Shown one piece after another: positions 52,452 to 62,946 of a stretch of DNA of 64,000 nucleotides; the stretch's first letter is position 1; every line of letters starts with the position of its first letter. Both the position numbers and the translations under genes were made by a program. The stretch spans positions 496,001-560,000 of the forward strand of contig NZ_CP014504.1 of assembly GCF_001590605.1 (NCBI RefSeq), given 5' to 3'. Source of the DNA: Pedobacter cryoconitis. Lineage in GTDB: Bacteria; Bacteroidota; Bacteroidia; Sphingobacteriales; Sphingobacteriaceae. The notes beneath the pieces are model-generated. The model saw nothing but the letters and a program-made list of their open reading frames with translations, had not been told where the DNA came from and ran no database searches.

Positions 52452-53262
52452 TTGGTTTATTTTTCCTGAAAAATGGAAATTTAATCAATTGAAGAAAGTT
52501 AGCCGGAGAATGCCCATGATATACATCCAGTCCGAATTTTATTTCACTGGCCTTCATTTCTTTATAAGTACCAAATAACCTGTCCCAGATACTCAATACA
52601 TCACCATAATTGCAATCTGTATAAGGCAATTCAAAGTGATGATGTACATGGTGAAGGTTAGGTGTAATAAATAGCAAGCCACATATCTTTTCTGTTTTAG
52701 CGGGTAGCTGCAAATAGGTATGTGCAATTAAATTTGCAAACGTCTGCACGGTTTGTCTCAGTAAAAGCAAACCTATAGAAGCTCCGGCCAGAAATACCCA
52801 GATTACCTGGAAACATACCCTGACAAAAGTTTCTCCGGGATGCTCTCTTACTGTCGTTGAAACATCCATTTCTATGTCGGTATGGTGAACCAGGTGGAAA
52901 TTCCAGAGTGGGCCAGCCTTATGCATGATCACATGATACACATATTCGAAAAAGTCCATTAAAAAGAAGCCGGCAACATATTTTATCCATGCGCTTTGAC
53001 TATGCGGTAACAGGTATAAAATACCCCAATGATGAAGGGTGGCCCAGCCTGAAACGAAGATTACAAGAACGGTCATGGCCAGCTGAACTGGAAGGGCAGT
53101 CAGGATAAACATCAGGTTAACCGAAGTATGCTGCCATTTTTCTTTAAGAGAATGCAAGGCAACTCTGAATTCTGCAAGCCATATAGAAACGATAACTACA
53201 AGATATAAAATGATTTGTATAAGTGTTCCATGATCATTTAGCATGGATGATATCGTGTTCAT
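52447..53262 (-). CDS. Sterol desaturase/fatty acid hydroxylase family protein
   Basis: A 271-aa membrane di-iron enzyme. There are four or so transmembrane helices, and the His clusters of the family are visible: YHVIMHKAGPLWNFHLVHHTDIEMDVSTTVREHPGE and PNLHHVHHHFELPYTDCNYGD (HxxxH, HxxHH, HxxHH types). ATG 53262 (MNTISSMLNDHG) is preferred; the frame runs open to 53349 with atypical residues. It would hydroxylate or desaturate a lipid. A lone gene, leftward, convergent with the serine hydrolase. The exact substrate is unknown. Confidence 0.88.
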   Translation of the reverse strand: MNTISSMLNDHGTLIQIILYLVVIVSIWLAEFRVALHSLKEKWQHTSVNLMFILTALPVQLAMTVLVIFVSGWATLHHWGILYLLPHSQSAWIKYVAGFFLMDFFEYVYHVIMHKAGPLWNFHLVHHTDIEMDVSTTVREHPGETFVRVCFQVIWVFLAGASIGLLLLRQTVQTFANLIAHTYLQLPAKTEKICGLLFITPNLHHVHHHFELPYTDCNYGDVLSIWDRLFGTYKEMKASEIKFGLDVYHGHSPANFLQLIKFPFFRKNKPK

Positions 53263-53461
53263 GTTGTGGTGTTTATGAATTTTAAATTTAATATAAACGG
53301 GGGTGTAAATTAATATTGAAGCAAAACTAAAGTTATAACATGTTTGCATATCACCACATTAAAAGGCGATTAAAATCCATTAACTCAGATTTTGTGATTT
53401 CCCTGATTTATCATTAATTTGTAGCAGCTATGAGCTCCCTTATTCTAAAGATTTCCCATTT

Positions 53462-55075
53462 ATGTTTCACGCGCAACTTTTAATTGTACTTACGCTGCTT
53501 TTTGCTGTTTTTATCCTCACTATGCTGGGGCAAAAACTCCATATATCTTATCCTATTTTTTTAGTACTGGCTGGTTTGGGAATAAGTTTTATTCCGGGTA
53601 TGCCCCGGATAGAAATAGAGCCGGAAATGATCTTTCTGCTCTTTCTTCCACCACTGCTTTATGAAGCAGCCTGGTATACTTCATGGAACGATTTCTGGAA
53701 ATGGAGAAGGGGCATCGGGATGCTCGCCTTTGGCTTGGTATTCCTCACTTCTACAATTGTAGCCTTCGTTTCTACAGCCATGATTCCTGGTTTTACTTTA
53801 GCTATGGGCTTTTTGTTAGGAGGGATTATCTCGCCACCTGATGCAGTTGCTGCAAACTCAGTTTTGAAAACCCTGAAGCTTCCTAAACGTTTGACAGCAA
53901 CATTGGAAGGAGAAAGCCTGATCAATGATGCGTCCAGTTTAATTGTTTTTCGTTTTGCATTGGCAGCAGTATTGTCGGGTTATTTTTCTATGGGACAGGC
54001 TGTTGGTCAGTTCTTTTTGGTGGCAGGAATGGGTGTTGTCGTTGGTTTGGCAATTGCGCATATGATGTATGTAGTGCATCGGTTTTTACCCACAACACCG
54101 AGTATAGATGCTGCCCTGACCTTGATTACTCCTTATATGATGTATATAGCTGCAGAAGAATTTCACTTTTCGGGTGTAATGGCAGTAGTGAGTGGAGGAT
54201 TATTTTTGTCTTATCGTTCTCATGAGCTATTCACAACTGGTAATTCGCGTTTGCAGACCATTGGCGTATGGGCTACTGTCATCTTTATTTTGAATGGCCT
54301 GGTCTTTATCTTAATTGGTCTGGAACTTCCGGTAATTATGGCCGATATGGGCGGTTATTCCATCGCTGAAGCAATCAAGTATGGAGTAGTGATCAGTTTA
54401 ATTACGATTGTAGTCAGGATTATTTATGTGATGTCACTCGCTTATGTACCTAAATGGGTTGGAAGTACCAAAAGAATGGATCATTACAATCCGACTTGGA
54501 AGGCACCACTGATTGTAGGTTGGGCAGGGATGAGAGGCGTAGTTTCTTTAGCCTCCGCATTGGCTATTCCATTGTTATTAACCAATGGGCAGGCCTTTCC
54601 ACACCGCAGCTTGATCTTGTTCATCACTTTTGTAGTGATCCTGATTACTTTAGTTTTTCAGGGATTGACCCTTCCATTAATTATCAAATGGGTTAAAATG
54701 AAGGATACTGGTGATTATTTGCCAGATGAAGAGCAAGATGCGGGGATCAGCCTCAGGTTAATGAATATTGCAGTGAAAGAGCTGGATGAAAAATATACAG
54801 ATGAAATACGGAATAACCCATTTGTAGGCTGTTTGAGAGACCAGCTGCAAAATGATAAGGTCATTATGGAGCAGCGTTTAGAATCTTTGGAGTGCGATGG
54901 GATGAGAAGAGAAGAAGTGGAGCATTATAACCGGATATTATTGCATATTTATAAACTACAGCGTAGTGAGCTACATGTTCTACGGAAGGAAAATTTTTAC
55001 AGTGATGAAGAAATCCGTAAGCACGAGAGTCAGCTTGACCTGGATGAGACCAAATTGATAAAAGCTGAACATTAG
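53462..55075 (+). CDS. CPA1-type Na+/H+ antiporter
   Basis: A 537-aa inner-membrane antiporter with about 12 transmembrane helices and a charged cytoplasmic tail (about 420-537). The catalytic block is GESLINDASSLIVFRFAL (Asn-Asp), preceded by GGIISPPDAVAANSVLKTL. It keeps pH and Na+ balance. Single gene in the rightward direction; a TTTG (53392) and TTAATTTG (53425-53432) lie upstream, only partly matching the promoter consensus. Confidence 0.93.
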   Translation: MFHAQLLIVLTLLFAVFILTMLGQKLHISYPIFLVLAGLGISFIPGMPRIEIEPEMIFLLFLPPLLYEAAWYTSWNDFWKWRRGIGMLAFGLVFLTSTIVAFVSTAMIPGFTLAMGFLLGGIISPPDAVAANSVLKTLKLPKRLTATLEGESLINDASSLIVFRFALAAVLSGYFSMGQAVGQFFLVAGMGVVVGLAIAHMMYVVHRFLPTTPSIDAALTLITPYMMYIAAEEFHFSGVMAVVSGGLFLSYRSHELFTTGNSRLQTIGVWATVIFILNGLVFILIGLELPVIMADMGGYSIAEAIKYGVVISLITIVVRIIYVMSLAYVPKWVGSTKRMDHYNPTWKAPLIVGWAGMRGVVSLASALAIPLLLTNGQAFPHRSLILFITFVVILITLVFQGLTLPLIIKWVKMKDTGDYLPDEEQDAGISLRLMNIAVKELDEKYTDEIRNNPFVGCLRDQLQNDKVIMEQRLESLECDGMRREEVEHYNRILLHIYKLQRSELHVLRKENFYSDEEIRKHESQLDLDETKLIKAEH

Positions 55076-55163
55076 CGGACAGTAGTTGTTCATTTCCGTA
55101 CAGTTGATTCCTAATAATACCTCTTTTTTGCTTCTGTAACCTGCTTTTTAGCATGGCACCAGG

Positions 55164-57572
55164 ATGGCTAATAATTTCTGGAAATCAAGCACAATTATGT
55201 TTCAACATCATTTATTACTGATCTATAGAAATTTCAAAAAGTATAAGAGTTCATTTTTTATCAATCTGATCGGATTGAGTGCAGGGTTAACTTGTGCTTT
55301 ACTGATTTATTTATGGGTAAGTGATGAGGTTCAAATAGATCATTTCCATGCTAAAAGCGGACAGCTTTATCAATTGATGGAAAATGAGCAGACAGAAAGT
55401 GGAATAAATACTACTGATCAGACTGCCGGTATTTTAGCTGAAGCTTTAGCTAAAGAAATGCCTGAAGTGGAAGATGCTGTAGCAGCTTCGCCTGCGTATT
55501 GGATCGCAGAAACTAAACTCTCCGCTAAAAATGAGATGGCTGTGAGGGGTGGTGGACTTTTTGCGGGAAAGGATTTTTTTAAAGTGTTCTCTTATCCTTT
55601 GATTGCAGGAAATATCAGCCAGGTGCTGACCGCCAAAAATTCTATTATTGTTTCCGAGCTGCTGGCCATGAAGTTATTTCATACCATAGATGTGCTGGGC
55701 AAAGAAATAGTTTGGGAAAATGCAGATATGACCGATGAAAACCACGCCTTGATTTCGGGTGTGTTTAAAGCTATACCAACCAGTTCTTCGGTGCAATTTG
55801 ATTTTGTCGTATCCCTGCAATTGGTCATGGGGCCATCTTCTTCCTTCTTAAGCTGGGGGAATCATGGGCCAAATACTTTCATTGTGCTGAAAAAGGGTGC
55901 AAACCCGGAAACTTTGAATGCAAAGCTTAAGGGCTTTATGAAAGCAAAGGGAGAAAACCGCAGGGAACTCTCTATACGGCCCTATGCAAATGGCTACCTG
56001 TATGATCAATACGAAAATGGTAAACAAGTGGGTGGCAGAATTGAATATGTTAAACTGTTTGCACTGATTGCCATTTTCATTTTGATTATTGCTTGTGTGA
56101 ACTTTATGAACTTAGCTACTGCCAGAGCTGCCGTCAGAATGAAAGAGGTGGGAATCAAAAAAGTAATGGGGGCGAGCCGCCAATCATTGATGATGCAGTA
56201 CCTGGGGGAATCTGTTTTATTAACTTGCTTGTCTTTATTCTTCTCCTTGCTTTTTGTAGAGCTGTTACTTCCACAATTTAATGTACTGACGGGTAAACAT
56301 TTGTTCTTACATTTTGACTGGAAGCTTATTTTAACTTTAACAGGGATCATCATTTTTACCGGGTTAATTGCGGGTAGTTATCCGGCTTTGTATTTATCAG
56401 GATTTAATCCCGCGGCTGCGTTAAAAGGAAAATTAAGTCATAGTATGGGGGAATTATGGACGCGTCAGGGCTTGGTCGTTTTTCAATTTACACTTTCAGT
56501 TATTCTGATCGTTTGTGTATTGGTGGTTTATAAGCAGATCGAATTTGTTCAGCATATTCAGATCGGGTACAAAAAGGACAATGTGTTATATATAGAGAGT
56601 GACGGGAAATTAAAAGAGAATCCTGGTGCTTTTATCGCAGAGATCAGAAATATACCGGGTGTAATGAATGCTTCTAGTATAGACAAGCGCTTTATCGGAG
56701 ATCTGAAAAGCACAGTTGGCTATTTTAACTGGGAAGGAAGAGATCCAAAACGGGTGATCAAATTTCAGTTTGCAGGCATCAATAGCGGTTTAATTGAAAC
56801 CATGGGCATGCAGATGGCTGGTGGACGTTCTTTTTCCAGCAAATTTGGTGCTGACAGTACGAAAATCATCCTTAATGAAGCTGGAATAAAAATGATGGGT
56901 TTAAAAAATCCGATTGGCAAGATATTCAGTTTATGGCATAAGGAATTACAAATTATAGGAATCGTTAAAGATGTCCATTTTGAATCGATGCACGAGGTCG
57001 TGAAACCTATGTTTTTTCTGTACAATTCTAAACAGGCGAGCAGGATTATGGTTCAGATTAAAGCGGGACAGGAAAAGGAGGCTATCACTGAATTGCAGCA
57101 ACGTTATCAAAATTTCAATCCCGGAGCTGGCATGGTTTACCGGTTTTTAGATCAGGATTTTCAGGCTCAATATGTAGCTGAGAACAGGATCTCCCTATTG
57201 TCAAGATACTTTGCTGGACTGGCTATTCTTATTTCTTGTCTGGGGCTTTTTGGACTGGCTTCTTTTACGGCACAGCGAAAACTTAAAGAAATTGGTGTCA
57301 GAAAAGTACTGGGCGCAAGTGAATGGGGGATTATTTACAGCCTGTCTAAGGATTTCGTTAAACCTGTGCTCATTTCTATAGTGATTGCTTTGCCTTTAAG
57401 TTATATCGTTACGAAACACTGGCTGGATACTTTCGCTTACCGGATAGATTTACAGTTTTGGTATTTTGCAGGAGCTGGATTTCTTGCACTCTTTATTTCC
57501 TGGCTTACGGTTAGTGTGCAGGCGATCAGGGCAGGGCTGAAAAATCCGGTGGAGTGTTTAAGAGACGAATAA
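55164..57572 (+). CDS. MacB/FtsX-type ABC permease
   Basis: An 802-aa permease without an ATPase domain. An N-terminal helix (SSFFINLIGLSAGLTCALLIYLW) and a MacB periplasmic core (about 60-290) are followed by one FtsX unit (YVKLFALIAIFILIIACVNFMNLATARAAVRMKEVGIKKVMGASR, about 290-420). A second periplasmic core (about 450-660) and FtsX unit (ISCLGLFGLASFTAQRKLKEIGVRKVLGASE) follow. This double build is common in Bacteroidota, where the ATPase gene is often elsewhere. An ATG at 55197 is an alternative start. Function probably lipid or peptide export; substrate unknown. Confidence 0.9.
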   Translation: MANNFWKSSTIMFQHHLLLIYRNFKKYKSSFFINLIGLSAGLTCALLIYLWVSDEVQIDHFHAKSGQLYQLMENEQTESGINTTDQTAGILAEALAKEMPEVEDAVAASPAYWIAETKLSAKNEMAVRGGGLFAGKDFFKVFSYPLIAGNISQVLTAKNSIIVSELLAMKLFHTIDVLGKEIVWENADMTDENHALISGVFKAIPTSSSVQFDFVVSLQLVMGPSSSFLSWGNHGPNTFIVLKKGANPETLNAKLKGFMKAKGENRRELSIRPYANGYLYDQYENGKQVGGRIEYVKLFALIAIFILIIACVNFMNLATARAAVRMKEVGIKKVMGASRQSLMMQYLGESVLLTCLSLFFSLLFVELLLPQFNVLTGKHLFLHFDWKLILTLTGIIIFTGLIAGSYPALYLSGFNPAAALKGKLSHSMGELWTRQGLVVFQFTLSVILIVCVLVVYKQIEFVQHIQIGYKKDNVLYIESDGKLKENPGAFIAEIRNIPGVMNASSIDKRFIGDLKSTVGYFNWEGRDPKRVIKFQFAGINSGLIETMGMQMAGGRSFSSKFGADSTKIILNEAGIKMMGLKNPIGKIFSLWHKELQIIGIVKDVHFESMHEVVKPMFFLYNSKQASRIMVQIKAGQEKEAITELQQRYQNFNPGAGMVYRFLDQDFQAQYVAENRISLLSRYFAGLAILISCLGLFGLASFTAQRKLKEIGVRKVLGASEWGIIYSLSKDFVKPVLISIVIALPLSYIVTKHWLDTFAYRIDLQFWYFAGAGFLALFISWLTVSVQAIRAGLKNPVECLRDE

Positions 57573-57607
57573 GCAGCAAAGGTGAATAAGATTGGCCATT
57601 AAACAAG

Positions 57608-57642
57608 AATTGCTATCATCTAATAGGAAGATGATAGCAATT
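57608..57642. terminator. Bidirectional terminator between the permease and the T6SS genes
   Basis: Arms AATTGCTATCATC/GATGATAGCAATT (13 perfect pairs) with a nine-base loop, followed by TCTTTGTTT. It serves the rightward permease gene and the leftward tssK. Confidence 0.87.
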
Positions 57643-57662
57643 TCTTTGTTTAAGCCTATAGT

Positions 57663-58820
57663 TTAGTCCAGTAAAGTCCAGGTTCTTTTGGTCTGAACCT
57701 GTTGTACCATTTGCTGTTCTGCAACCACAATGTTTTCTTTACGCTGCCCGATGTATTCAAGCATGCTGAGTTTATTCCAGAGTGCAACCATTACTTTTAA
57801 GAATTCTTCAATGGTTGACATCGAGGCCTGGATATTCTGGTGGTCATAAATCATTTCGATGTTACGGGCCAGCAGTTCTTCAAAGTTTCCGGGAGTCACA
57901 TCACGCCATTCGTAGAAGTACTTCAACATTTCTTCTCTTTCTTTAGGTTCGATCAGTTTAATGCCTGTAAAAAATACATGCGCCAGGTTTGAGCAATAAC
58001 CTGCAATGTAAACAGGTGACTGCTGATAACCCAGGTTTCTGTAATTGAAAAAGATCTGGGCAATATAGTCCAGTAGTTTTTCAGACAGTAAACGAATGTT
58101 TTTTCCCAGCGGGGTAATCGCATCTCTTGCGGCAGTTTTATCAATGATTTTAAAAGCCGCCAGCTGCAAATCATTGATCAATGTACTAAACGATTCATAA
58201 TACCTGATTAGTCCCGGGTGGCTCACGATAGAGCTGCTTGGTGGGATATAACTCGTGTTGATAGCAATCCTGCCATTCTCCAGTACAAACTGGCCGATAG
58301 TCAAATGATAGTTATCAGTAGCATTCGGAGTCATCTCTGAGGCCGGAAGAATTGAAATACTATACTTTTTGCTGATGTCGGGGTATCTTGGCGGGTTATC
58401 CTGTGGATCTGGAGTTCCTGAAGGTACTCTGTCAAAAGGATTTACGAGCAGCAGGATATTATAGATGGCAACTTTAGAATAATCGGTGTTTTCATTGCTG
58501 AAAAACTGACTGTAAGAAAGCTGGTTATCATAGTTTGATGTGTTTGGAATATCAATTCTGCATCCTTCGGCAGTAATTGCATTACAATGTCTTACTTTGA
58601 TTTCAATATGATTTGTTGCCTTTTCTGAGATTTCTATATCATGTGATACGCGCTCACCTGCAAATGGGGGGAGCAGACCATAATTAAAGTTGTTGAGCGA
58701 TATCGAGTTGGCATCTCTCACAAAGTCCTGGTTAAACTGATCTGTAGCAACAAAATGGCTGCTGGATAGTTTCATCCCATCCACCCAGTTAACGGGTTTG
58801 TATTTTAATGGTGAAATCAT
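57663..58820 (-). CDS. tssK: T6SS-iii baseplate protein TssK
   Basis: A 385-aa protein fitting the Bacteroidota TssK. It begins KYKPVNWVDGMKLSSSHFVATDQFN, equivalent to the usual WxxGMxLxPxHF of TssK. The middle has the shoulder-type beta segments (EISEKATNHIEIKVRHCNAI). The helical C-terminal part includes YFYEWRDVTPGNFEELL. It connects the baseplate to the membrane complex. It is 10 bases after tssN on the minus strand. It is less conserved than TssE/TssF, so the assignment rests on the start motif and context. Confidence 0.78.
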   Translation of the reverse strand: MISPLKYKPVNWVDGMKLSSSHFVATDQFNQDFVRDANSISLNNFNYGLLPPFAGERVSHDIEISEKATNHIEIKVRHCNAITAEGCRIDIPNTSNYDNQLSYSQFFSNENTDYSKVAIYNILLLVNPFDRVPSGTPDPQDNPPRYPDISKKYSISILPASEMTPNATDNYHLTIGQFVLENGRIAINTSYIPPSSSIVSHPGLIRYYESFSTLINDLQLAAFKIIDKTAARDAITPLGKNIRLLSEKLLDYIAQIFFNYRNLGYQQSPVYIAGYCSNLAHVFFTGIKLIEPKEREEMLKYFYEWRDVTPGNFEELLARNIEMIYDHQNIQASMSTIEEFLKVMVALWNKLSMLEYIGQRKENIVVAEQQMVQQVQTKRTWTLLD

Positions 58821-58830
58821 AGTAATTTAG

Positions 58831-59724
58831 TTAGATGAAAATAGATTCGTCTCCGATAGTTTCGGGTTTATTGGCGTTTTCAGATACTCTTTTTGCATAA
58901 ATAGTAATCTTCTCTGTAATCCGGTTATTGATAATATCATGGTCAGGATCTATGAAGATATTCTTTCTGAAGAAAGATGTTTTGATGAAAAATATCCATT
59001 TATAAGATTCTCCATCTTCGCCAGTATATTTAACCGGGCTTTTAGGGAATTTCAGGTTGTAATCTTCAATAAATTTATAGAACCAATTACCGAATATCAT
59101 ATTCTCTGGTGCTTTGGCTTTAACACGCAAAGGCTCCGGGTCACTGGTGTTTTTATACAGTTCAAGCTCCAGTACCAGCATCCGGTCAAAATCCAGGTGG
59201 TCCATATCAATATTGATTGGACTGGCAGGGTATTGCCAGATCTTATAAATCTCTGTCGGGATACTGATCAGCGCTACATAGGCCCACCAGAAAAGTAAAG
59301 GGACAACAAAGGTCAGGATACTGGTTGCTGCCCATAGCCCAAAGTGAATATCACTCAGCCAGTTGAATGCAAGTTGAAACAGGTAAAAACTAAGCAGTGA
59401 ACCGACTAATATGCCGAATACAATAAAAAGCTTTCTGTCCAGCAGTTCTTTTGGATATTTTTTAGTGAACAGGTAAACAAAAAAGGTACCGGTCATCAGG
59501 TAGTAAATCTGGCAGATAATATATCCCCAGGGCATAAAATCAAAGCTCAGGAAGCCAAGGAAGCCAGGCAGTGCCAGTACTATACTTAATACGAGGATGC
59601 CAATGATCAGTCTTTTGTTATTAAGAAATTGATTTTTCTTATTTACAATTGAGAGCAAAGCAGCGGATACAACAAATATTAAAGGGAATAATAAATATCG
59701 GATAAAGAATGATTGAACGTCCAT
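58831..59724 (-). CDS. tssN: T6SS-iii membrane protein TssN
   Basis: A 297-aa protein found with Bacteroidota (subtype iii) T6SS. Five to six transmembrane helices occupy residues 5-165 (FFIRYLLFPLIFVVSAALLSIV ... LFWWAYVALISIP); a soluble C-terminal domain follows (IDMDHLDFDRMLVLELELYKN...GEDGESYKWIFFIKTSFF). It is thought to take the place of the TssJLM anchor. It lies in operon with tssK and is divergent from tssG. Confidence 0.78.
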   Translation of the reverse strand: MDVQSFFIRYLLFPLIFVVSAALLSIVNKKNQFLNNKRLIIGILVLSIVLALPGFLGFLSFDFMPWGYIICQIYYLMTGTFFVYLFTKKYPKELLDRKLFIVFGILVGSLLSFYLFQLAFNWLSDIHFGLWAATSILTFVVPLLFWWAYVALISIPTEIYKIWQYPASPINIDMDHLDFDRMLVLELELYKNTSDPEPLRVKAKAPENMIFGNWFYKFIEDYNLKFPKSPVKYTGEDGESYKWIFFIKTSFFRKNIFIDPDHDIINNRITEKITIYAKRVSENANKPETIGDESIFI

Positions 59725-59911
59725 TAAATTGTACTTGATGTTTTTGTTTAACTGTTAACAAATATAATACCTTAAATCTATCAAAATAAGAATGGTATAG
59801 TTATTAGTGTATATTAGTTTAATTATACCGTAAATAAATATATGAATCCTTGATGATTGTTTTAATCATCATTGATCCATCTGACAAAAGAAAAGCAATA
59901 AATATAAACAG

Positions 59912-60850
59912 ATGAAACAGAGACTGCATTTAAGGAATGATCTCAATACTGATTTTGAAGCTATCACAAAAGTTGCAGAGTTAATAGAGAATGGTGATTT
60001 TCACACTGATCAGATTGCAGTACTCCCTGTCGGCGCTAAACAAAGGGCTTATGCGAAGGATATCAGCAATTATTCATTTTATTATTCGGATAGTAAACGC
60101 AAGGACTGTTTAACTATAGAGGTTAACCAGGAAGGTTTTTATGATATGCTCCCTGAGGGCTTGTTCCATACGCCGCCTACTGGCAGTGCGGGCATGTCTG
60201 AAGAGGAAATGGTAGAAGATGTACGCCTGAGAAGAACGGAAGAAAAAGACGCCAGGAAGTTCTTTATGCCTTTTGAAGCTGAGGTGAATTATCTTAAAAC
60301 AGTATTGCAGCTTTATGAGAACAGGTTGGATAAAAGAACTACTTATAACGACCTGACGAATATCTTTGCGGCTGGCTGGAAAGAGTTTGAATTGCTTGAT
60401 AAAGAGCAAAGTATAATCTGGATGCATTTTTTACCGGTGATCCATCAGAAAAGAAATGACCTTAAATTTCTTGGGCAATTATTGACTGTCCTTTTTAAAG
60501 TTCCGGTAGAAGCGGTTTTAAAAAGTACGAATGTGAAGCCTTCACCGATCGATGAAGGATTGCAGTTCAGGCTTGGTGCTGGCGCATTAGGGATAAATTC
60601 TATTATCGGCAGCAGTTTTTTGAGTGATGAGGAACAGGTATTTATCAATGTAGGGCCTGCTGATATTAAAAAACTAGTCAATTTTATGCCAGGTACAGCA
60701 CATGCACATTTAATAGATCTTGCGGTATCTTACCTGGTACCTGTTGAAACTGAAGTGACTACAAATTTAATAGCGAATCAGCAAAACCAGGTTGGATCGC
60801 TGGGCGCGGATACCAATAACTCCTATTTAGGGTATACTGTTTATCTTTAG
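59912..60850 (+). CDS. tssG: T6SS-iii baseplate protein TssG
   Basis: A 312-aa protein identified from context and sequence as the Bacteroidota TssG. Its early part (KQRLHLRNDLNTDFEAITKVAELIENGDFHTDQIAVLPVGAKQRAYAKDI) is atypical of proteobacterial TssG, but the end (VSYLVPVETEVTTNLIANQQNQVGSLGADTNNSYLGYTVYL) fits the gp53-like tail with LGxTxxL. It lies next to tssF on the opposite strand, in head-to-head position to tssN. I am less sure of this than of tssE/tssF. Confidence 0.66.
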   Translation: MKQRLHLRNDLNTDFEAITKVAELIENGDFHTDQIAVLPVGAKQRAYAKDISNYSFYYSDSKRKDCLTIEVNQEGFYDMLPEGLFHTPPTGSAGMSEEEMVEDVRLRRTEEKDARKFFMPFEAEVNYLKTVLQLYENRLDKRTTYNDLTNIFAAGWKEFELLDKEQSIIWMHFLPVIHQKRNDLKFLGQLLTVLFKVPVEAVLKSTNVKPSPIDEGLQFRLGAGALGINSIIGSSFLSDEEQVFINVGPADIKKLVNFMPGTAHAHLIDLAVSYLVPVETEVTTNLIANQQNQVGSLGADTNNSYLGYTVYL

Positions 60851-60891
60851 CCCAGGACCGCTTGTTTTTTTTAATTAGTAAAAGTTCTTTT

Positions 60892-62745
60892 TTAACTTAA
60901 TAAAAGCCTGTAGTGGATATTCATGGTGCTTCGGATTTCCAGTTTAGATTTGGTTAAACTGAGCATAGATTTCCATTCTTCTTCGTTTAATTCGTTTTGC
61001 TGGGCAGGAGTAATGATAATATCCGTGGTTTTAAGAAAACCTTCTTTTGGATTTTGTGCAGGCATCAACCCTTTGCGGATATTTACAGCCTTGATCTTAT
61101 TCCCTAACTCGAAAAAGCAAAAGTTAATAATGTCTGACTGGGTAACCAGCCTGTTACCGGTTGTGAGCCCGTATTTATAAGCCTGAACTCTGTTGGTCGC
61201 ATTTAATCTGGATCTTCCCCCTTTAGTATTACTTAATAAAAACAGACTTTCTGGTATCGTTTTGCTGCTTTCAAAGGATTGCAGGTGACTTCCGGATTTA
61301 ATTTGGTTCCCCATTTCGGCGTTCGTTGACCAGAATTCAAGAAAGAGTATATCGGCGTTATTCAATGGTTTGACAATGATATAATTCAGCAGTTCTTTAA
61401 TCGTAATGAGCTGTGCTTTTGTCTTTTGTTCAATAATGGAGATATTTTGCTCCAGTTCTTTCAGGGAGCTGTTGAGGAAATCAGATCCATAGGCAGAAAA
61501 TGCAGCTTTCTCGTCCCTTAACAGTTCAAAAAGATAGTCTACAATTTCCTTCGCATTTCTGTTGTCAAAGCGTTCTGAACCTCCGTAACGTATTGAAAAT
61601 GAACCTGCATTCGCATCATCATCATGGCTGTGCGGAATTTCAGTATAATAGTTCCCTGCTTTGTCAGTCAGGGAGTCTACACACAGAAACTGGTCATGGT
61701 CCTGAAGTTTGATGGGCATAATATTGGTCATCATTTTGAGCCGGTGCTTAAAGTCATGTATCCTTTTATTAACCACGGGAAAGGCATTGATAGCAACATG
61801 CAGTTCATCAAGCATGGCCTCATTAATTGCAGCTGGGAAAACGACTTTTAACCACAATATTGGTTTTTTGAAGCTGCTCACGCTGCCTGCCTGGAAGACT
61901 GTGTCAAATTCTTTCGGGTAATTTTGAAGATAGGGTTGATGCGGGAATATGTTTTCCTCATCAACGGTCAGGAACCTGTTCGCATAGAAGGCATTAACGT
62001 CTTGGGTGATCAGGTTTAAAACATCCTGATTATCAAATGGAGACTGGCTGTTTTGTGCTGTTTCCAGGTAGAATTTATTTAAGGAAAGGTTGACCGGCAG
62101 ATCATCTAAAAACCATTTAGACAAGGCAATCAGGTCGTATACATTATCATTAACAGCGTAATTACGCCAGTCAAAATAGAAGCTTAGTCCAGGTATAAGG
62201 TTTATTGCCGGTGGGTTTTCTATTCCGATATAGAGTGTATTTTTCTCCAGGCCTTCCCCTGGATTACTATGGGTAAGTAAAGTCTTATTGTGCTGCGCAT
62301 CAATTTTAAATATATTACTTCCGTTGGCGAGGTAAGCTATTTCAGAATGAAATACTTTAACAGCCTTTAAAGGGCTAAAGAAGATGTCTGATGTGTTTTC
62401 TCCGCTATTTTCACTTTTATCTTTCAGCCTTTTTCTAAAAAAGAACTGGGTTTTGGTATCAATTGTTTCTGTAGGCTCAATAGCGCGTGCATGTAATATC
62501 GCATGCGCTGGGAGGGCAGAGGTTAGGGTGTCTGAAGCTAAAATGCGGGAAATACGATCCAGAATACGGTTCTCCAGATTTTTTACATCATTGGAAACAT
62601 TGAAAAGTTCTGTACTTAAGGCTTCAATCAGCAATTTAACCAGCGGATCAAAATCATTGGTGTTTTTTATACCCCAGTAATCTAATGCATTTTTTAAAAT
62701 CCTGTTCCTTATTTCGTCTTTAGAGGAGTAAAATATGTTCTTCAT
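60892..62745 (-). CDS. tssF: T6SS baseplate protein TssF (VasA)
   Basis: A 617-aa TssF. Near the N terminus is DYWGIKNTNDFDPLVKLLIEALSTELFNVSNDVKNLENRILDRISRIL, a typical VasA start, followed by LPAHAILHARAIEP. The conserved middle is AINAFPVVNKRIHDFKHRL; NATNRVQAYKYGLTTGNRLVTQSDIINFC near the end matches the gp6-like part. Forms the wedge with TssE and TssG. It is leftward, 41 bases from the convergent tssG. Confidence 0.87.
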   Translation of the reverse strand: MKNIFYSSKDEIRNRILKNALDYWGIKNTNDFDPLVKLLIEALSTELFNVSNDVKNLENRILDRISRILASDTLTSALPAHAILHARAIEPTETIDTKTQFFFRKRLKDKSENSGENTSDIFFSPLKAVKVFHSEIAYLANGSNIFKIDAQHNKTLLTHSNPGEGLEKNTLYIGIENPPAINLIPGLSFYFDWRNYAVNDNVYDLIALSKWFLDDLPVNLSLNKFYLETAQNSQSPFDNQDVLNLITQDVNAFYANRFLTVDEENIFPHQPYLQNYPKEFDTVFQAGSVSSFKKPILWLKVVFPAAINEAMLDELHVAINAFPVVNKRIHDFKHRLKMMTNIMPIKLQDHDQFLCVDSLTDKAGNYYTEIPHSHDDDANAGSFSIRYGGSERFDNRNAKEIVDYLFELLRDEKAAFSAYGSDFLNSSLKELEQNISIIEQKTKAQLITIKELLNYIIVKPLNNADILFLEFWSTNAEMGNQIKSGSHLQSFESSKTIPESLFLLSNTKGGRSRLNATNRVQAYKYGLTTGNRLVTQSDIINFCFFELGNKIKAVNIRKGLMPAQNPKEGFLKTTDIIITPAQQNELNEEEWKSMLSLTKSKLEIRSTMNIHYRLLLS

Positions 62746-62946
62746 TTAGCGTTTGTCGTTTAATGGGTGATGAAAATGATTTTCACCTTTGTTTTTTGCG
62801 CTTAATCGCATTAAAGATCGTGTAAGCTTAAGTAAATTAATTTAAACCAGTAGCATTGTCCTGTCTTTATCGTATTGTAACAGCTTTGTGATGTAGCAGG
62901 CTGTATATAAATTAGTTCAGTGTTTCCTTAAAATAGAACACTCTGG